Assembly: GCA_001910725.1 (NCBI GenBank)
Contig: MJGA01000001.1
Location: forward strand, 372,001 to 436,000
Length of the DNA stretch: 64,000 bases
Origin: Phanerodontia chrysosporium
Lineage: Eukaryota > Basidiomycota > Agaricomycetes > Polyporales > Phanerochaetaceae
Direction of reading: 5' to 3'
Shown: piece after piece, positions 1-8,426 of the stretch
How the letters are laid out: every line of letters starts with the position of its first letter
How positions within the stretch are numbered: the stretch's first letter is position 1
Notes under the pieces: generated by a model
Database searches by the model: none
Told to the model about the DNA's origin: nothing
Seen by the model: only the letters and a program-made list of their open reading frames with translations
Program-made: the position numbers and the translations under genes

Positions 1-144
1 CAGTACGCTCGGTCAGCACTGCAATGCACTCATCCCTGCCTTCTGTTATGTACGGTTGAAGCAACTAAACATACTGTGATGCTGCACCGTCTCGAGCAAC
101 TTGCCATCCGGAGCAAACTGGAGTAAAGCGCTGTTGCGCGACAT
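1..144 (-). CDS. First exon of a gene leaving the left edge (unknown product)
   Basis: On the minus strand an ATG at 144 opens a frame of 23 codons (begins MSRNSALLQF, contains APDGKLLE) and meets a good intron donor, GTATGTTT, just after position 75. Nothing beyond that donor in the window continues the frame convincingly, so the rest of the gene lies to the left. The reading frame, donor and divergent position relative to the dehydrogenase at 403 make a real 5' exon plausible, but 23 residues are too few to name a family. Confidence 0.35.
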
Positions 145-402
145 GGCGAGTTACGTGGTTTGGCCGCGGCAGCAGTTGGTAGCCACATTGGCCAGCCACC
201 GTCGAACGCTCTCGAAATGCGGAGGGTTCTGACGACGACGCTGACACTGCGTTCCACGGGTGCCATGAACCGTTTACCCATGCGGTCAGAGCTCTCGCTA
301 TAAAGCGTACGCCTTCACATCGTCGTCATTCCAGACCCGCATACCCCTGACTCTGCACACACATAATCTCGCCAACACATAGTACTATTGTCAGCGCAAG
401 AA

Positions 403-1628
403 ATGGCGTCCGAGATCCCCAAGACGATGAAGGCCCTCATCACGCAGCCCGACAAGACCGCCAAGGTCGAGGAGGTGCCTGTCCTGAGATCGACGACAAC
501 GAGGTGCTCGTCAAGGTCGTCGCGCTCGCGCAGAACCCGACCGACTGGAAGCGTACGTCCCTCTCACCTCTTCCGTGTGCGCCCCCACTGACTGCGCCGC
601 GCAGACATCAAGGGCATCTGCAACCCGGGCACGATCTGCGGGTGCGACTGGTCGGGGTACGTCGTGAAGACGGGGCGGAACGTGTCCTCTCCGGCCGTCG
701 GCACGCACGTCGCGGGCTTCGTGCACGGCGGCACGTACAAGGACCGCGGCGCGTTCGCCGAGTATGTCAAGACGGGCGCGGACCTCTGCTGGCCGGTCCC
801 CGCGGGCACGCTCAGCCACGAGGAGGCCGCGACGATGGGCTGCAGCTTCTGGACGGCCGTCCAGGCGCTCTTCCACCCGACCCGCCTCGCCTCGTGGAGC
901 CCCCGAACAAGGTCGACAAGGAGGAGTGGGTGCTCGTGTATGGCGGAAGCGGTGAGTGCATGCACGCGCGTGAGACGCTGGGATGAAGAGGCTGATCAGG
1001 GTCCTCAAGGTTCTGTCGGCATGTTCGCCATTCAGCTCGCGCACATCGCCGGATACAAGGTCGTGGCAACTGCTTCGCCCCGGAACCACGAGCTCTGCAA
1101 GTCCCTCGGTGCGGACGCGGTCGTTGACGTACGTTTCCCTCGCGCACATATGCTGTTCGCGATGCTCATCCCCTGCAGTACAAGGACCCGAACGCTATCG
1201 GCAAGATCAAGGAGATCACGAACAACAGCATCCACGTCGGGCTGGACGCCATCTCCGAGCTCGAGACGCAGAAGTTTAGCGTGCAGACCTTCGGCACCGG
1301 CGGCGGCAAGCTGGTGACCATCCTCGGTGCCCAGCAAGAGGCGCAGCGCCTGCGCCCCGACGTCAAGGTGCAGAGCACGCTCATCTACACTGCGCTCGGC
1401 CGTTCGTTCGTCTTTGCGGGTAACACTCCATTCCCCGCGAGCGAAGAGGACCGGAGCCACATGGCGCACTTCCTCAAGAAGGTGCCTGAGCTCGTCAAGA
1501 GTGGACAGGTCAAGCCGAACCCGACCAAACTCTTCGAGGGCGGCCTCGAGGGCATCAATGCTGGTCTTCAGCACATGATGGAGGGCAAACACAGCGGCGA
1601 AAAGATTGTTTACCGCCTTTCCAACTAA
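403..1628 (+). CDS. Zinc-binding dehydrogenase / trans-enoyl reductase-like protein (two apparent 1-nt deletions)
   Basis: A medium-chain dehydrogenase/reductase of the ToxD-type enoyl reductase group, expected to reduce double bonds with NAD(P)H. The N-terminal GroES-like part contains AQNPTDWKH and ICNPGTICGCDWSG. The Rossmann part contains VYGGSGSVGMFAIQLA and SLGADAVVDYKDP. The frame ends in a conserved-looking tail before TAA at 1626-1628. I place introns at about 555-604 (restoring W-K-H-I-K), 952-1009 and 1132-1181, all GT-AG. ATG 403 is the first in-frame ATG. The frame breaks near 483 (GTCCTGAG where GTCCCTGAG is needed) and near 889 (CTCGCCTCG where one more G is needed). Both are 1-nt losses with intact sequence on either side, more likely assembly errors than a dead gene. 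Substrate unknown. Confidence 0.8.
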
Positions 1629-1701
1629 GTGGTGGGCGTAGATCATGTTAGACAATGTATCTGGACCATGTAATTATAATGTAACTGGAACACCTTTGTC
1701 T

Positions 1702-3122
1702 CTATTTCCGGGAAGTAAAGGCGGAGTCATCCCGCGTAAGCACATCTGCTCCTGTGTGGGTTATGAGAACCATATGTTCCGCTTGCGCAGAACGGGCCCA
1801 ATTCTAGAAGAATACGAGTTAGTCTTCTCGCTGCGTATGTCGACTCAAGCGCCTCACCGTCGTGGAAGCCGTCCAGTCGTCACCAAAAATCATATGGTCC
1901 TTATTTGAGCCTTTGATTATTGCTGGCTAAATGCATCGTGACGGATTGAGCAGCAGTAGTGCAAATCATAGCGCTAGCCACACCTCAATAGTAAAGCACT
2001 GCCCAGGAAGCATAGCTCCAGGTTCTTCGTTCACTACGGCGAGTCAGTGAGTGTGACTGTTGAGAGCGGATATTTGGCCGTGCTCACGGTCATGCCAGAT
2101 CCAAGGCGGACGGTGGAATAGCGTGCCGATGCCGTGACCAGTGAAGGCAGGGCAGACGACATATCCTCTGTTACTGATGACTCCGTGAATTGCATTAGCT
2201 ATGCCTCTGTACGGCCGGCCTGGTCCGCACGCTTGTATACCTGCCTCGAGAGCCTCCTCGGTTACTTTGACGAGGTCACGACCTATCTCATCCTGGAGAA
2301 CGTCAGCAGGCAGCACGAACAGAACGACGTTCGCAAGCATACCACATCGCCGACCAAGAACGTCTTCGAGGTGTCACCGTGGTAGCCATCCAGGTAGACG
2401 GTAATGTCAATATTGACAATGTCTCCGTCTCTCAAGGGTCGTCTATGACGACTTGATCAACTGAGGTGCATACAAGATGACATTGGAAGTATACCCGTCT
2501 GGTATGCCATGAGCAATGATGTTGTTCACACTCGTGCAACATGATTTCGGGAAGCCGGAGTAGTGCAATGGCGAGGGATACGCATGATGTCGAATGATAA
2601 AATCATGGACCTGCTCGTCGAGTTCTTCGGTTGTTACACCTGGCTACAGCAGTTAGTCGAGGTGAGCGACGATACTGCGGGGCTACTCACCACTGCAAGA
2701 GTGCCGGCAAAATTCAAGACGCGTCTCGCAAGAGCGGCTGCCCGGCGCAGTTTCACCTCGTCAGGACTGCCTAGAGAGACGCGGCCGTCTCCAATGGCCG
2801 CCTCCTGGGAGTTGTACCTCCCAAGCATCTCGGGTGTGGCGTATGGAGGACGGGCGATATGTGGCGGAACATACAACGGCGGAGGGAATATTGGGCGAGC
2901 AAACGGGTCCTTGGGCACAATAATCTCATACTGGCCATCATCCTCCAGTTCTAGTGGCTCTTCGTCCTCGTCTGCTTTGGAAGTTGGTTCGGGTCGTCTC
3001 ACGCTGGTGCTCAGCGGACGACCGACGAGGGCGTCCTGCCTCCTCGCGAGCTCGTGCATTCGAGCTCGCGCCGCCCTAAGCAACCCAGACGAGCTCTTCC
3101 GATAGCGGGCAAGGAGGTTCAT
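1702..3122 (-). CDS. Methionine aminopeptidase, type I (possibly mitochondrial)
   Basis: Removes the initiator methionine from nascent proteins. All five metal ligands of the family can be placed: Asp in [11 protein letters not shown], Asp in YHGDTSKTF, His in [10 protein letters not shown], Glu in FTIEPA and Glu in SAQAEHMVL. The substrate-site His sits in [12 protein letters not shown] see five introns on the minus strand: after LAV, in the codon after GIPD, after FLVGDV, after WIWHD and two more in the C-terminal part, each GT-AG with frame restored. Stop TAG is at 1704-1702. The first 80 residues are basic and disordered, as in mitochondrial targeting forms. ATG 3122 is chosen, but an in-frame ATG at 3230 gives a 36-residue longer, arginine-rich N-terminus. 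The gene is divergent from the SDR gene at 3370, so the two probably share a promoter region. Confidence 0.88.
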
Positions 3123-3369
3123 ACAAGACGTGGGTGAGAGTGACTGAAAGCGCGGGAACGCTTGTCCGCATCGGCGTTCCAAACGCGTTGAGCGCTTGAG
3201 CGCTCCACGGACCACGGATGCAGGCGACATGCCCGAACGCGCACACTTGCTCAGCTACGATGACGAACTCACATCTCTGCCGCAGGCACACGCATGCATC
3301 CCTTCTCTACGCCCATATACCGGAGCTTCTTCTCTCCGACTGCAGCCTAATTCCTCCTCGCCCCTCACC

Positions 3370-4404
3370 ATGCCCTCGCTCGCCGGTATACGCGCCTCCA
3401 ACATGAGTATCGGCAGCGGTCTGCCCTACTACCCAGTCGCGATCTTCGTCGGCGGCACCGCAGGCATCGGCGCAGGCATGGCCAAGGCTTTTGCTCGCCA
3501 CAGAAACGGCGACGCCCACATCGTCCTCGTCGGCCGCAACCGCGCTGCAGCCGAGGAGCTCATCGCGTCGTTCCCCAGGCCCGAGGGCAAGAACAGCAAG
3601 TACGAGTTCGTCGAGTGCGACCTTACACTCATGCGCAACGTGCGCAAGACGACCGCGGAGCTCAAGGAGCGGCTGCCGAAGGTCAATTTTCTCGTCATGA
3701 GCCCCGGCATCCTCACACTCGATGGGAGGACGGAGACGGACGAGGGGATTGATAGGAAAATGGCACTGCACTATTATGCGCGGTGGAGGTTTGCATACGA
3801 GTATGTCTCACAGTATCATCTATTCTGCCGGTGCTTATACGGTTTGAAGCCTTGTTCCACTGCTCCAGAAGGCAAAGGAAGCCAACGAGGACGCCAAGGT
3901 CCTGTCAATACTGTCTGCAGGCACCGGAGAAGCGACGGCTGTGAACCTCGATGACCTCGGGCTGAAGGAGAACTATTCGCTGACTATGTGCGCGAGGGCT
4001 TGTTCAACTTACAACGACTTGATGGTCGAGGTGCGCACTTGCTCACTTGTCGATGAGGCCTTCAACTTATCACGCCCTGCACAAAGACGTTCGCAGAGAG
4101 GTACCCCAACCTCGCCTTCACACACGCGGCGCCAGGATTGGTGCAGACGAACATCTTCGAAGGCATCACGAAGCCTTACCGCCTTGGACGTCTCTTCAGC
4201 CCCCTCGTGTCGGCTCTCTCGTGCGTCGTCGGTGTCTCCGCAGACGACTGCGCCGAATACATGTGGCATGGCCTGTATGCCGTCACCCAAGGATGGTCCC
4301 GTCGCAATCCGCGTGGCGAGGATGTAGGGGCCAAGTACATGTGGTCGACGCCCGAGGCGAAGCAAAAGCTTTGGGACCACACGCTTTCGGAGACATCTGT
4401 ATAA
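3370..4404 (+). CDS. Short-chain dehydrogenase/reductase
   Basis: An SDR oxidoreductase with the N-terminal cofactor loop GGTAGIGAGMAKAFAR and the following VLVGRNRAAAEELI segment typical of fungal NAD(P)-dependent members. It also has the NFLVMSPGI strand (equivalent to NNAG) and a Tyr-containing region STYNDLMVE that stands where YxxxK is usually found. I do not see a clean YxxxK, so catalytic competence is open. Exons 3370-3800, 3850-4030 and 4087-4404 join in frame with GT-AG introns (restored junctions YDLVPLL and VETFAER). Related fungal proteins are about 300-340 residues, matching this length. Stop TAA is at 4402-4404. ATG 3403 is an alternative start. Substrate not predictable. Confidence 0.82.
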
Positions 4405-5092
4405 TCCCTCATTTACGACCATATTATCTGCATGAAAACAAGCCCCATGGTGTTCCGTTTGCTGGCAATGGCGTACGTTCCATATTTCAGTTTAGTATGG
4501 CTGTCTGTTCTGCAGGTTGACGGGCGTACCGGGGCTGCTATGCAACATTGTCGCGGTGCTAACGACACGCCGGATATTGAACGCATTCGACCCTCGTGAC
4601 CGTCCTTCCTCCGTGACGCGAGTTCAGTATTATGCCCACGAACCCGACTCCTGCGATTCTTGCAGGTCTTGGGGTGGTTCGAGCGCCTTAGGGCAGTATA
4701 TCATGATGGAGCTTGGTCACCGCGCATTCTCTGATAACGGCTGGACCGTATCTGGCTTCGTGCCGATTCGTTTTGCTCGAGCGAGCGAGCGAGCTCATCT
4801 CGTTCACTAGACGGAGCTGTGGGATTATATGTAACGTGTGCGCCCTGACCTTTTGTCTCAATCGAATTCGCAGGTCTTTGCTGTCGACGAGTTCATGCAC
4901 GACGCAACAAGCCCAGCATTTGGGTTCACAGTATCCAATATTCCGACTCGATCGCAGGAGCTCCTCGGTAAACCGAAATGCTAGCCTGCAGTCTTTCGTA
5001 TTTTTGAGGAACCCATTGAGCCTATTAACAATAGACCAAGACATGGTTAATTAGATATTACGATCGCGTTCGCAATACGCCGCAGGAGATAC
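4405..5092. other. Intergenic stretch between the SDR gene and the retrotransposon
   Basis: No convincing gene. Short open frames on both strands (the longest about 118 codons on the minus strand, 4688-5044) lack recognisable motifs and have no supporting splice structure. It probably holds the 3' UTR of the SDR gene and spacer DNA up to the target site of the retroelement. Confidence 0.5.
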
Positions 5093-5097
5093 GAACC
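5093..5097. repeat. Target-site duplication GAACC, left copy
   Basis: The five bases immediately before the 5' LTR (GAACC) recur immediately after the 3' LTR at 12795-12799. A 5-bp duplication is what Ty3/Gypsy integrases produce, so the element boundaries are exact and the insertion is not recombined. Confidence 0.93.
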
Positions 5098-5566
5098 TGT
5101 CACGGATGTGACGGTGCTGCCCTATTTTTCGCCGATTTTTGGCTATTTTCCTCGATTAATCCAACGGGCGAGCAGCCCTCGCGCCGTCTGGAGTCCTAGC
5201 CGCCCACACTCAGCGCCTGGCCACTCAGCGCCAGCGCCCTGATGGCGCATCACCCCTAGACGCCAGCGCATCCCGCTGCGCGCTCAGACACTGCCCGGAT
5301 CACCGGTCTGCCTTGCAACCGGTTCCCCGGATCGCCGAGAAGGCCCTGTCATCCCCGATGACTCCCCTCGCCGAGACACGCCGAGCTGTTCAGCCTGATG
5401 ACACAGCCTCGGCCCGACGCAGCCTCGAGACACTGCCAGCTGACACAGCCTCGTGACATAGCCCCAGCACAGCCTCGCCGCGCAGCCCGCGTCGCAGCCT
5501 CGCTGGCTATGCTGAGCGCTGCCCATCAGCTTATGTAATCGTATAGCCTGCCCTGAACTCTTGTAG

Positions 5567-5574
5567 TATATATA
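5567..5574 (+). promoter_or_regulatory. LTR TATA box driving the element's transcript
   Basis: TATATATA lies 34 bp before ATCTCGACCT at 5601. The latter is the 10-mer complementary to the sequence just inside the LTR, which in a self-priming element should be the 5' end of the RNA. The spacing fits a normal TATA-to-start distance. Confidence 0.7.
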
Positions 5575-5590
5575 GGTAGCACCTCTCGCT

Positions 5591-5629
5591 CCTGTCCGTC
5601 ATCTCGACCTCTTGGTCAATACGGACAGG
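5591..5629 (+). repeat. 9-bp inverted repeat around the putative self-primer
   Basis: CCTGTCCGT (5591-5599) and ACGGACAGG (5621-5629) are perfect reverse complements. The 21-nt loop between them contains ATCTCGACCT, the putative primer. If any transcripts start upstream of 5591 the primer would sit in the loop of a hairpin. Confidence 0.6.
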
Positions 5630-5688
5630 TAAGCCCCCGCCTGTATTGTAGTTATAAACACTAATGATATCTTGGTCAATACGGACAG
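5610..5688 (+). repeat. Two 19-bp direct repeats flanking an intron-like 60 nt
   Basis: TCTTGGTCAATACGGACAG occurs at 5610-5628 and again at 5670-5688. The first copy is followed directly by GTAAGC and the second ends in CAG, with a CTAAT branch-like box between, so splicing from 5629 to 5688 would remove exactly one repeat unit. Both LTRs carry the same arrangement. Confidence 0.6.
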
Positions 5689-5793
5689 CTGCATAAGTTG
5701 TGCGTCGCCGCGTGACCCGCTCCGCTGCACCTCGTCGTCGTCATCCCCATCCGTCCTCCCTCGTGTAGCGTTGAGCCCTTGCTCCGCGACATT

Positions 5794-5803
5794 AGGTCGA
5801 GAT
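5794..5803 (+). promoter_or_regulatory. Primer-binding site, apparently for self-priming
   Basis: AGGTCGAGAT begins two bases inside the 5' LTR and is the exact reverse complement of ATCTCGACCT at 5601-5610 in the LTR leader. No TGG-initial tRNA-complementary site is present. Tf1/sushi elements are known to prime reverse transcription with the folded-back 5' end of their own RNA, and this arrangement matches. Confidence 0.7.
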
Positions 5804-5885
5804 CTTTTGGGTGCCCTAGGCATTTTTCCCCTACCGCTCCCCCACAAATACCGTTTAAAAAAGTTTATCCCCACCGTTTAAAGCG

Positions 5886-6636
5886 AGTACGTCGTAGTCG
5901 AGCAGCCTGCTCACTCCGTACACGTTGCTAAGGTCCTTGCTTTGCAGTGCCGAAAGACGTCCGGCTCAAGGACCACATCCCTCAACGCATCTTCGACCGC
6001 CTCCAACGTCGTCGCGAGGCCGGTAACCCCGTCAAGTGGACGGACCGCAAAGTCAAGGCGGTCGTCAAATACGTGTCCACGCTTCCCCAGCCTCCGCCCT
6101 CTGTCCCCTCCGTCAACTGGACTGCCGTTCGCGAGGCTCGTGAGGCCGAACAACGCGTAGGCAACCGCATCCGCGAGCAGCGCCAGCGCGAAGCCCAAGA
6201 AGCCCAGGCCGCCGTAGCCGCCTCCTCCTCGAAGCTCAGTTTGGCAGAGTGCCTCAGTGCTGCCCCAACGTACGAGCCCATCGCCCGCAAGCCCGTCGGC
6301 ATCGACATCCCCAAATACTCCTCCACCGACCTTGTCGGCATCTTCACGCCTAAGCTCGACGCCACCATCAAGCGTCTCAAGGCCGTCGAGGAAGTCGACC
6401 TCTTCCACCTCGTGAACAGCGACCACGCGCACGGCGTCTGCCAGCTGATCGAGCGCCTCCAGCAGATCCGCGTCGAGCTCAGCCGCCTCGCCCCCACCAC
6501 CACGTTTAAGGAGTGGCATCAATACGAGCTCGGACTAGCTCAAATTGGTGACATTTCGTTCATCGGTTTAAGGCGCAACTTCCGCCGCATCGTGGGAGAA
6601 TTGGACATCGTGTACCGGGCTGGATATTTTGAGTAG
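5886..6636 (+). CDS. Extra 5' reading frame of the retrotransposon (ORF0 / Gag N-terminal part)
   Basis: A 229-codon open frame (begins PKDVRLKDHIP after the first residue) that ends at TAG 6634-6636. It has no internal Met and would need GTG at 5947, unless an intron 5887-5947 (GTACGT...TTTGCAG, 61 nt) is removed. Removal joins A5886 to TG5948 and creates ATG in frame. The protein is charged, with an Arg/Glu/Gln-rich helical stretch around residues 60-85, and shows no zinc finger or enzyme motif. The same frame is open from 6637 straight into Gag, so this may be the N-terminal part of a longer Gag separated by a single UAG. Function unknown; an assembly or RNA-binding role is only a guess. 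Confidence 0.65.
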
Positions 6637-7059
6637 TTTCTAAATATATCTCGTGTCGCTCTGGATTCCGATTGCTCGAACCGACCGCACTTCTTTGCGC
6701 GAAATCTCGAGGACCATACAGTTCGCGATTTTCACCTCATTGATCGAGGGGAAAATTGGCAATTCGTTCCCTGTGACGAACAACCCTGTCCACATCGAGA
6801 AAGCGCTCCAGCGGCCCCACAACTCCCGCCGAGCACTCGAGAAATTCAATTCGAGCACCCTCGTTTCACGCAACGGCTAGAATTTGCCCGCGCTTCTGCC
6901 ACTACTCCGAATACTCCCGACCGCAGTCCCCCGGACAGCAGCCACCACTCGTCTCCCGAGACATCGCTCGGCTCCGTCCTCTCCGACCACGAACCCGCTC
7001 CCTCGCCCCTCGATCTCTCTCGCGCTCACTCAGGAGTCAATACTCCCCGTCCCCCCAAT

Positions 7060-8310
7060 ATGTCGAGCACTCCCGGTGGAGCGCCGCCCGGTCCGGCGCC
7101 TCCCGACCCCGTCTCTGCTGCACTCCTGCAAATGGCCCAGGCGATGACGCAGCTCACCAACACGGTCAACACTCTGGCCCAGGCCATCGGTAACAATCAC
7201 ACAACGGTCAACGCCACGGTCAACGCGAACAAGGAGCTGCCCTTCGTCGAGAAGCCCGTCCCATTCAAAGGGAAAGGTTCGGACACGGCCCGTCTCTTCC
7301 GCGCCGCTTATCGCATCTACGCCGATGGACAGCCGGAGAAATTCGGCAAGCGCGACGTCAACGGCAACCTCCAGCGGGACCCCGAATCCGGCAAGATCTT
7401 GGTAGACGGCCAGAAGTGGATCGTCGGCGCTCTCTCCTTCATGCAGGATGAAGCGGCCGAATGGGCACGGCAGTACATCGAGCAAGCGGCAGACGGCACC
7501 CAGATATTCGACGGCTCTCGCGCTACGTTCTGGGAGGCTTTCAAGAACCGGTTCGAGCCCATGGACGAGAAGGCCGAGGCTCTCAGCAAGCTGCAGGCAT
7601 GTACGCAGGGCAACCGTCGGTTCGCGGAATTCTTTGCGGAGTTCCAAGCCCTCGCCGGCCGCACGAAGCTCACCCCGGAAGACCTGGCAGCCCGGCTACG
7701 GACAAAGTTTAACAAGGACTACCTCGAGCGGATCTCGTACATGGTCAACCCCAGCACCGGCAAAGGTCCCGAGACGTACGACGAGCTCAAGAACGCGGGT
7801 TTCGCCGTCGACCGGTCAAAGGACAAGCTCTCGCAAGACCTCTTGGCACAGCAGGGCAAGACGTCCTCGTCTCCGGCTAGCTCGTCGGCGCGCGCCTTCC
7901 GCGACCCCAACGCGATGGATATCGACGCCGCGAACATCGACGAGCTGTTTAAGGGTCTCACCGGCACGGATCTCAAACGCCAGTTCGACGCCGTCATGAA
8001 GGACCGCTGCAAGGTCTGCGGCTCAAAGTCCCACAAGTCTACGGACCCCGTGCACCGCGACTCGGTCTGCAATCACTGCGGCAAGAAGGGTCACTGGTCC
8101 CGCGTCTGTCGCGCCCGCCTCGAGGGCAAGCCGAGAACCGCCCCCGCTACCGCCGCCGTCTGCGCCTCGTCTTCGGATACCTCGTCTCAGGACTCCTCGT
8201 CTCCGGCCTCCTCGTCTTCTGGCAGCTCATCTGAGGACCAAGCCACTGCGCTCGCCGCTCTCCGCGATCAGCTGGCCCTGATACAGAAGCAGCTCGGGGG
8301 TTTTGCTTAA
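7060..8310 (+). CDS. Gag capsid/nucleocapsid protein of the retrotransposon
   Basis: Structural protein of the virus-like particle. Starting from ATG 7060 it is 416 residues: a Pro/Gly-rich head, a retrotransposon-gag capsid region (about residues 65-230, with YADGQPEKF and KNRFEPMDEKAEA) and a nucleocapsid region with an incomplete first cysteine pair (CKVCGSKSH) and a full CCHC knuckle CNHCGKKGHWSRVC. A Ser-rich tail follows. The frame is open upstream to 6637, with no Met, to a single UAG. TAA at 8308-8310 ends Gag, six nucleotides after a -1 slippery heptamer, so a fraction of ribosomes should continue into Pol. Confidence 0.9.
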   Translation: MSSTPGGAPPGPAPPDPVSAALLQMAQAMTQLTNTVNTLAQAIGNNHTTVNATVNANKELPFVEKPVPFKGKGSDTARLFRAAYRIYADGQPEKFGKRDVNGNLQRDPESGKILVDGQKWIVGALSFMQDEAAEWARQYIEQAADGTQIFDGSRATFWEAFKNRFEPMDEKAEALSKLQACTQGNRRFAEFFAEFQALAGRTKLTPEDLAARLRTKFNKDYLERISYMVNPSTGKGPETYDELKNAGFAVDRSKDKLSQDLLAQQGKTSSSPASSSARAFRDPNAMDIDAANIDELFKGLTGTDLKRQFDAVMKDRCKVCGSKSHKSTDPVHRDSVCNHCGKKGHWSRVCRARLEGKPRTAPATAAVCASSSDTSSQDSSSPASSSSGSSSEDQATALAALRDQLALIQKQLGGFA

Positions 8311-8371
8311 GGGGCCGGAGTGACGCCGCATCGTCGGTCCCCGTCTCGTCAAGCCCGGATTCAACTCCGGC
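8298..8371 (+). promoter_or_regulatory. Programmed -1 ribosomal frameshift signal (Gag to Pol)
   Basis: GGGTTTT at 8298-8304 fits X_XXY_YYZ with Gag codons GGT and TTT. Slipping back one base puts ribosomes in the pol frame, which is open from 8235. Nine bases downstream a 7-bp stem can form (GCCGGAG 8314-8320 with CTCCGGC 8365-8371), with a smaller GACG/CGTC pairing inside. Spacing and frame fit the classical signal. Confidence 0.72.
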
Positions 8372-8426
8372 GCCATCACTAGAACCACAGGACCTGTCAG
8401 ATACCATCCGCTCATGTACAATATCA

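Larger units (their letters stand above)
5098..5791 (+). repeat. 5' LTR (694 bp)
   Basis: Begins TGTCACGG and ends GCGACA, the usual TG...CA ends. It is GC-rich and repetitive in its first two thirds (many CAGCCTCG-like words), then carries a TATA box at 5567-5574 and the presumed transcription start region near 5600. It matches the 3' LTR except for one base I could find. Open frames inside it (80 codons on the minus strand, present in both LTRs) are shadows. Confidence 0.96.

Noticed and set aside
5284..5526. 80-codon minus-strand frame in the LTR (repeated at 12287-12529)
   Set aside because: It lies inside both LTRs, follows their CAGCCTCG-like repeats, and shows no protein features beyond compositional openness.
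5791..5815. tRNA-type primer-binding site after the 5' LTR
   Set aside because: No TGG start or long tRNA-like complement directly follows the LTR; the self-complementary 10-mer explains the site better.
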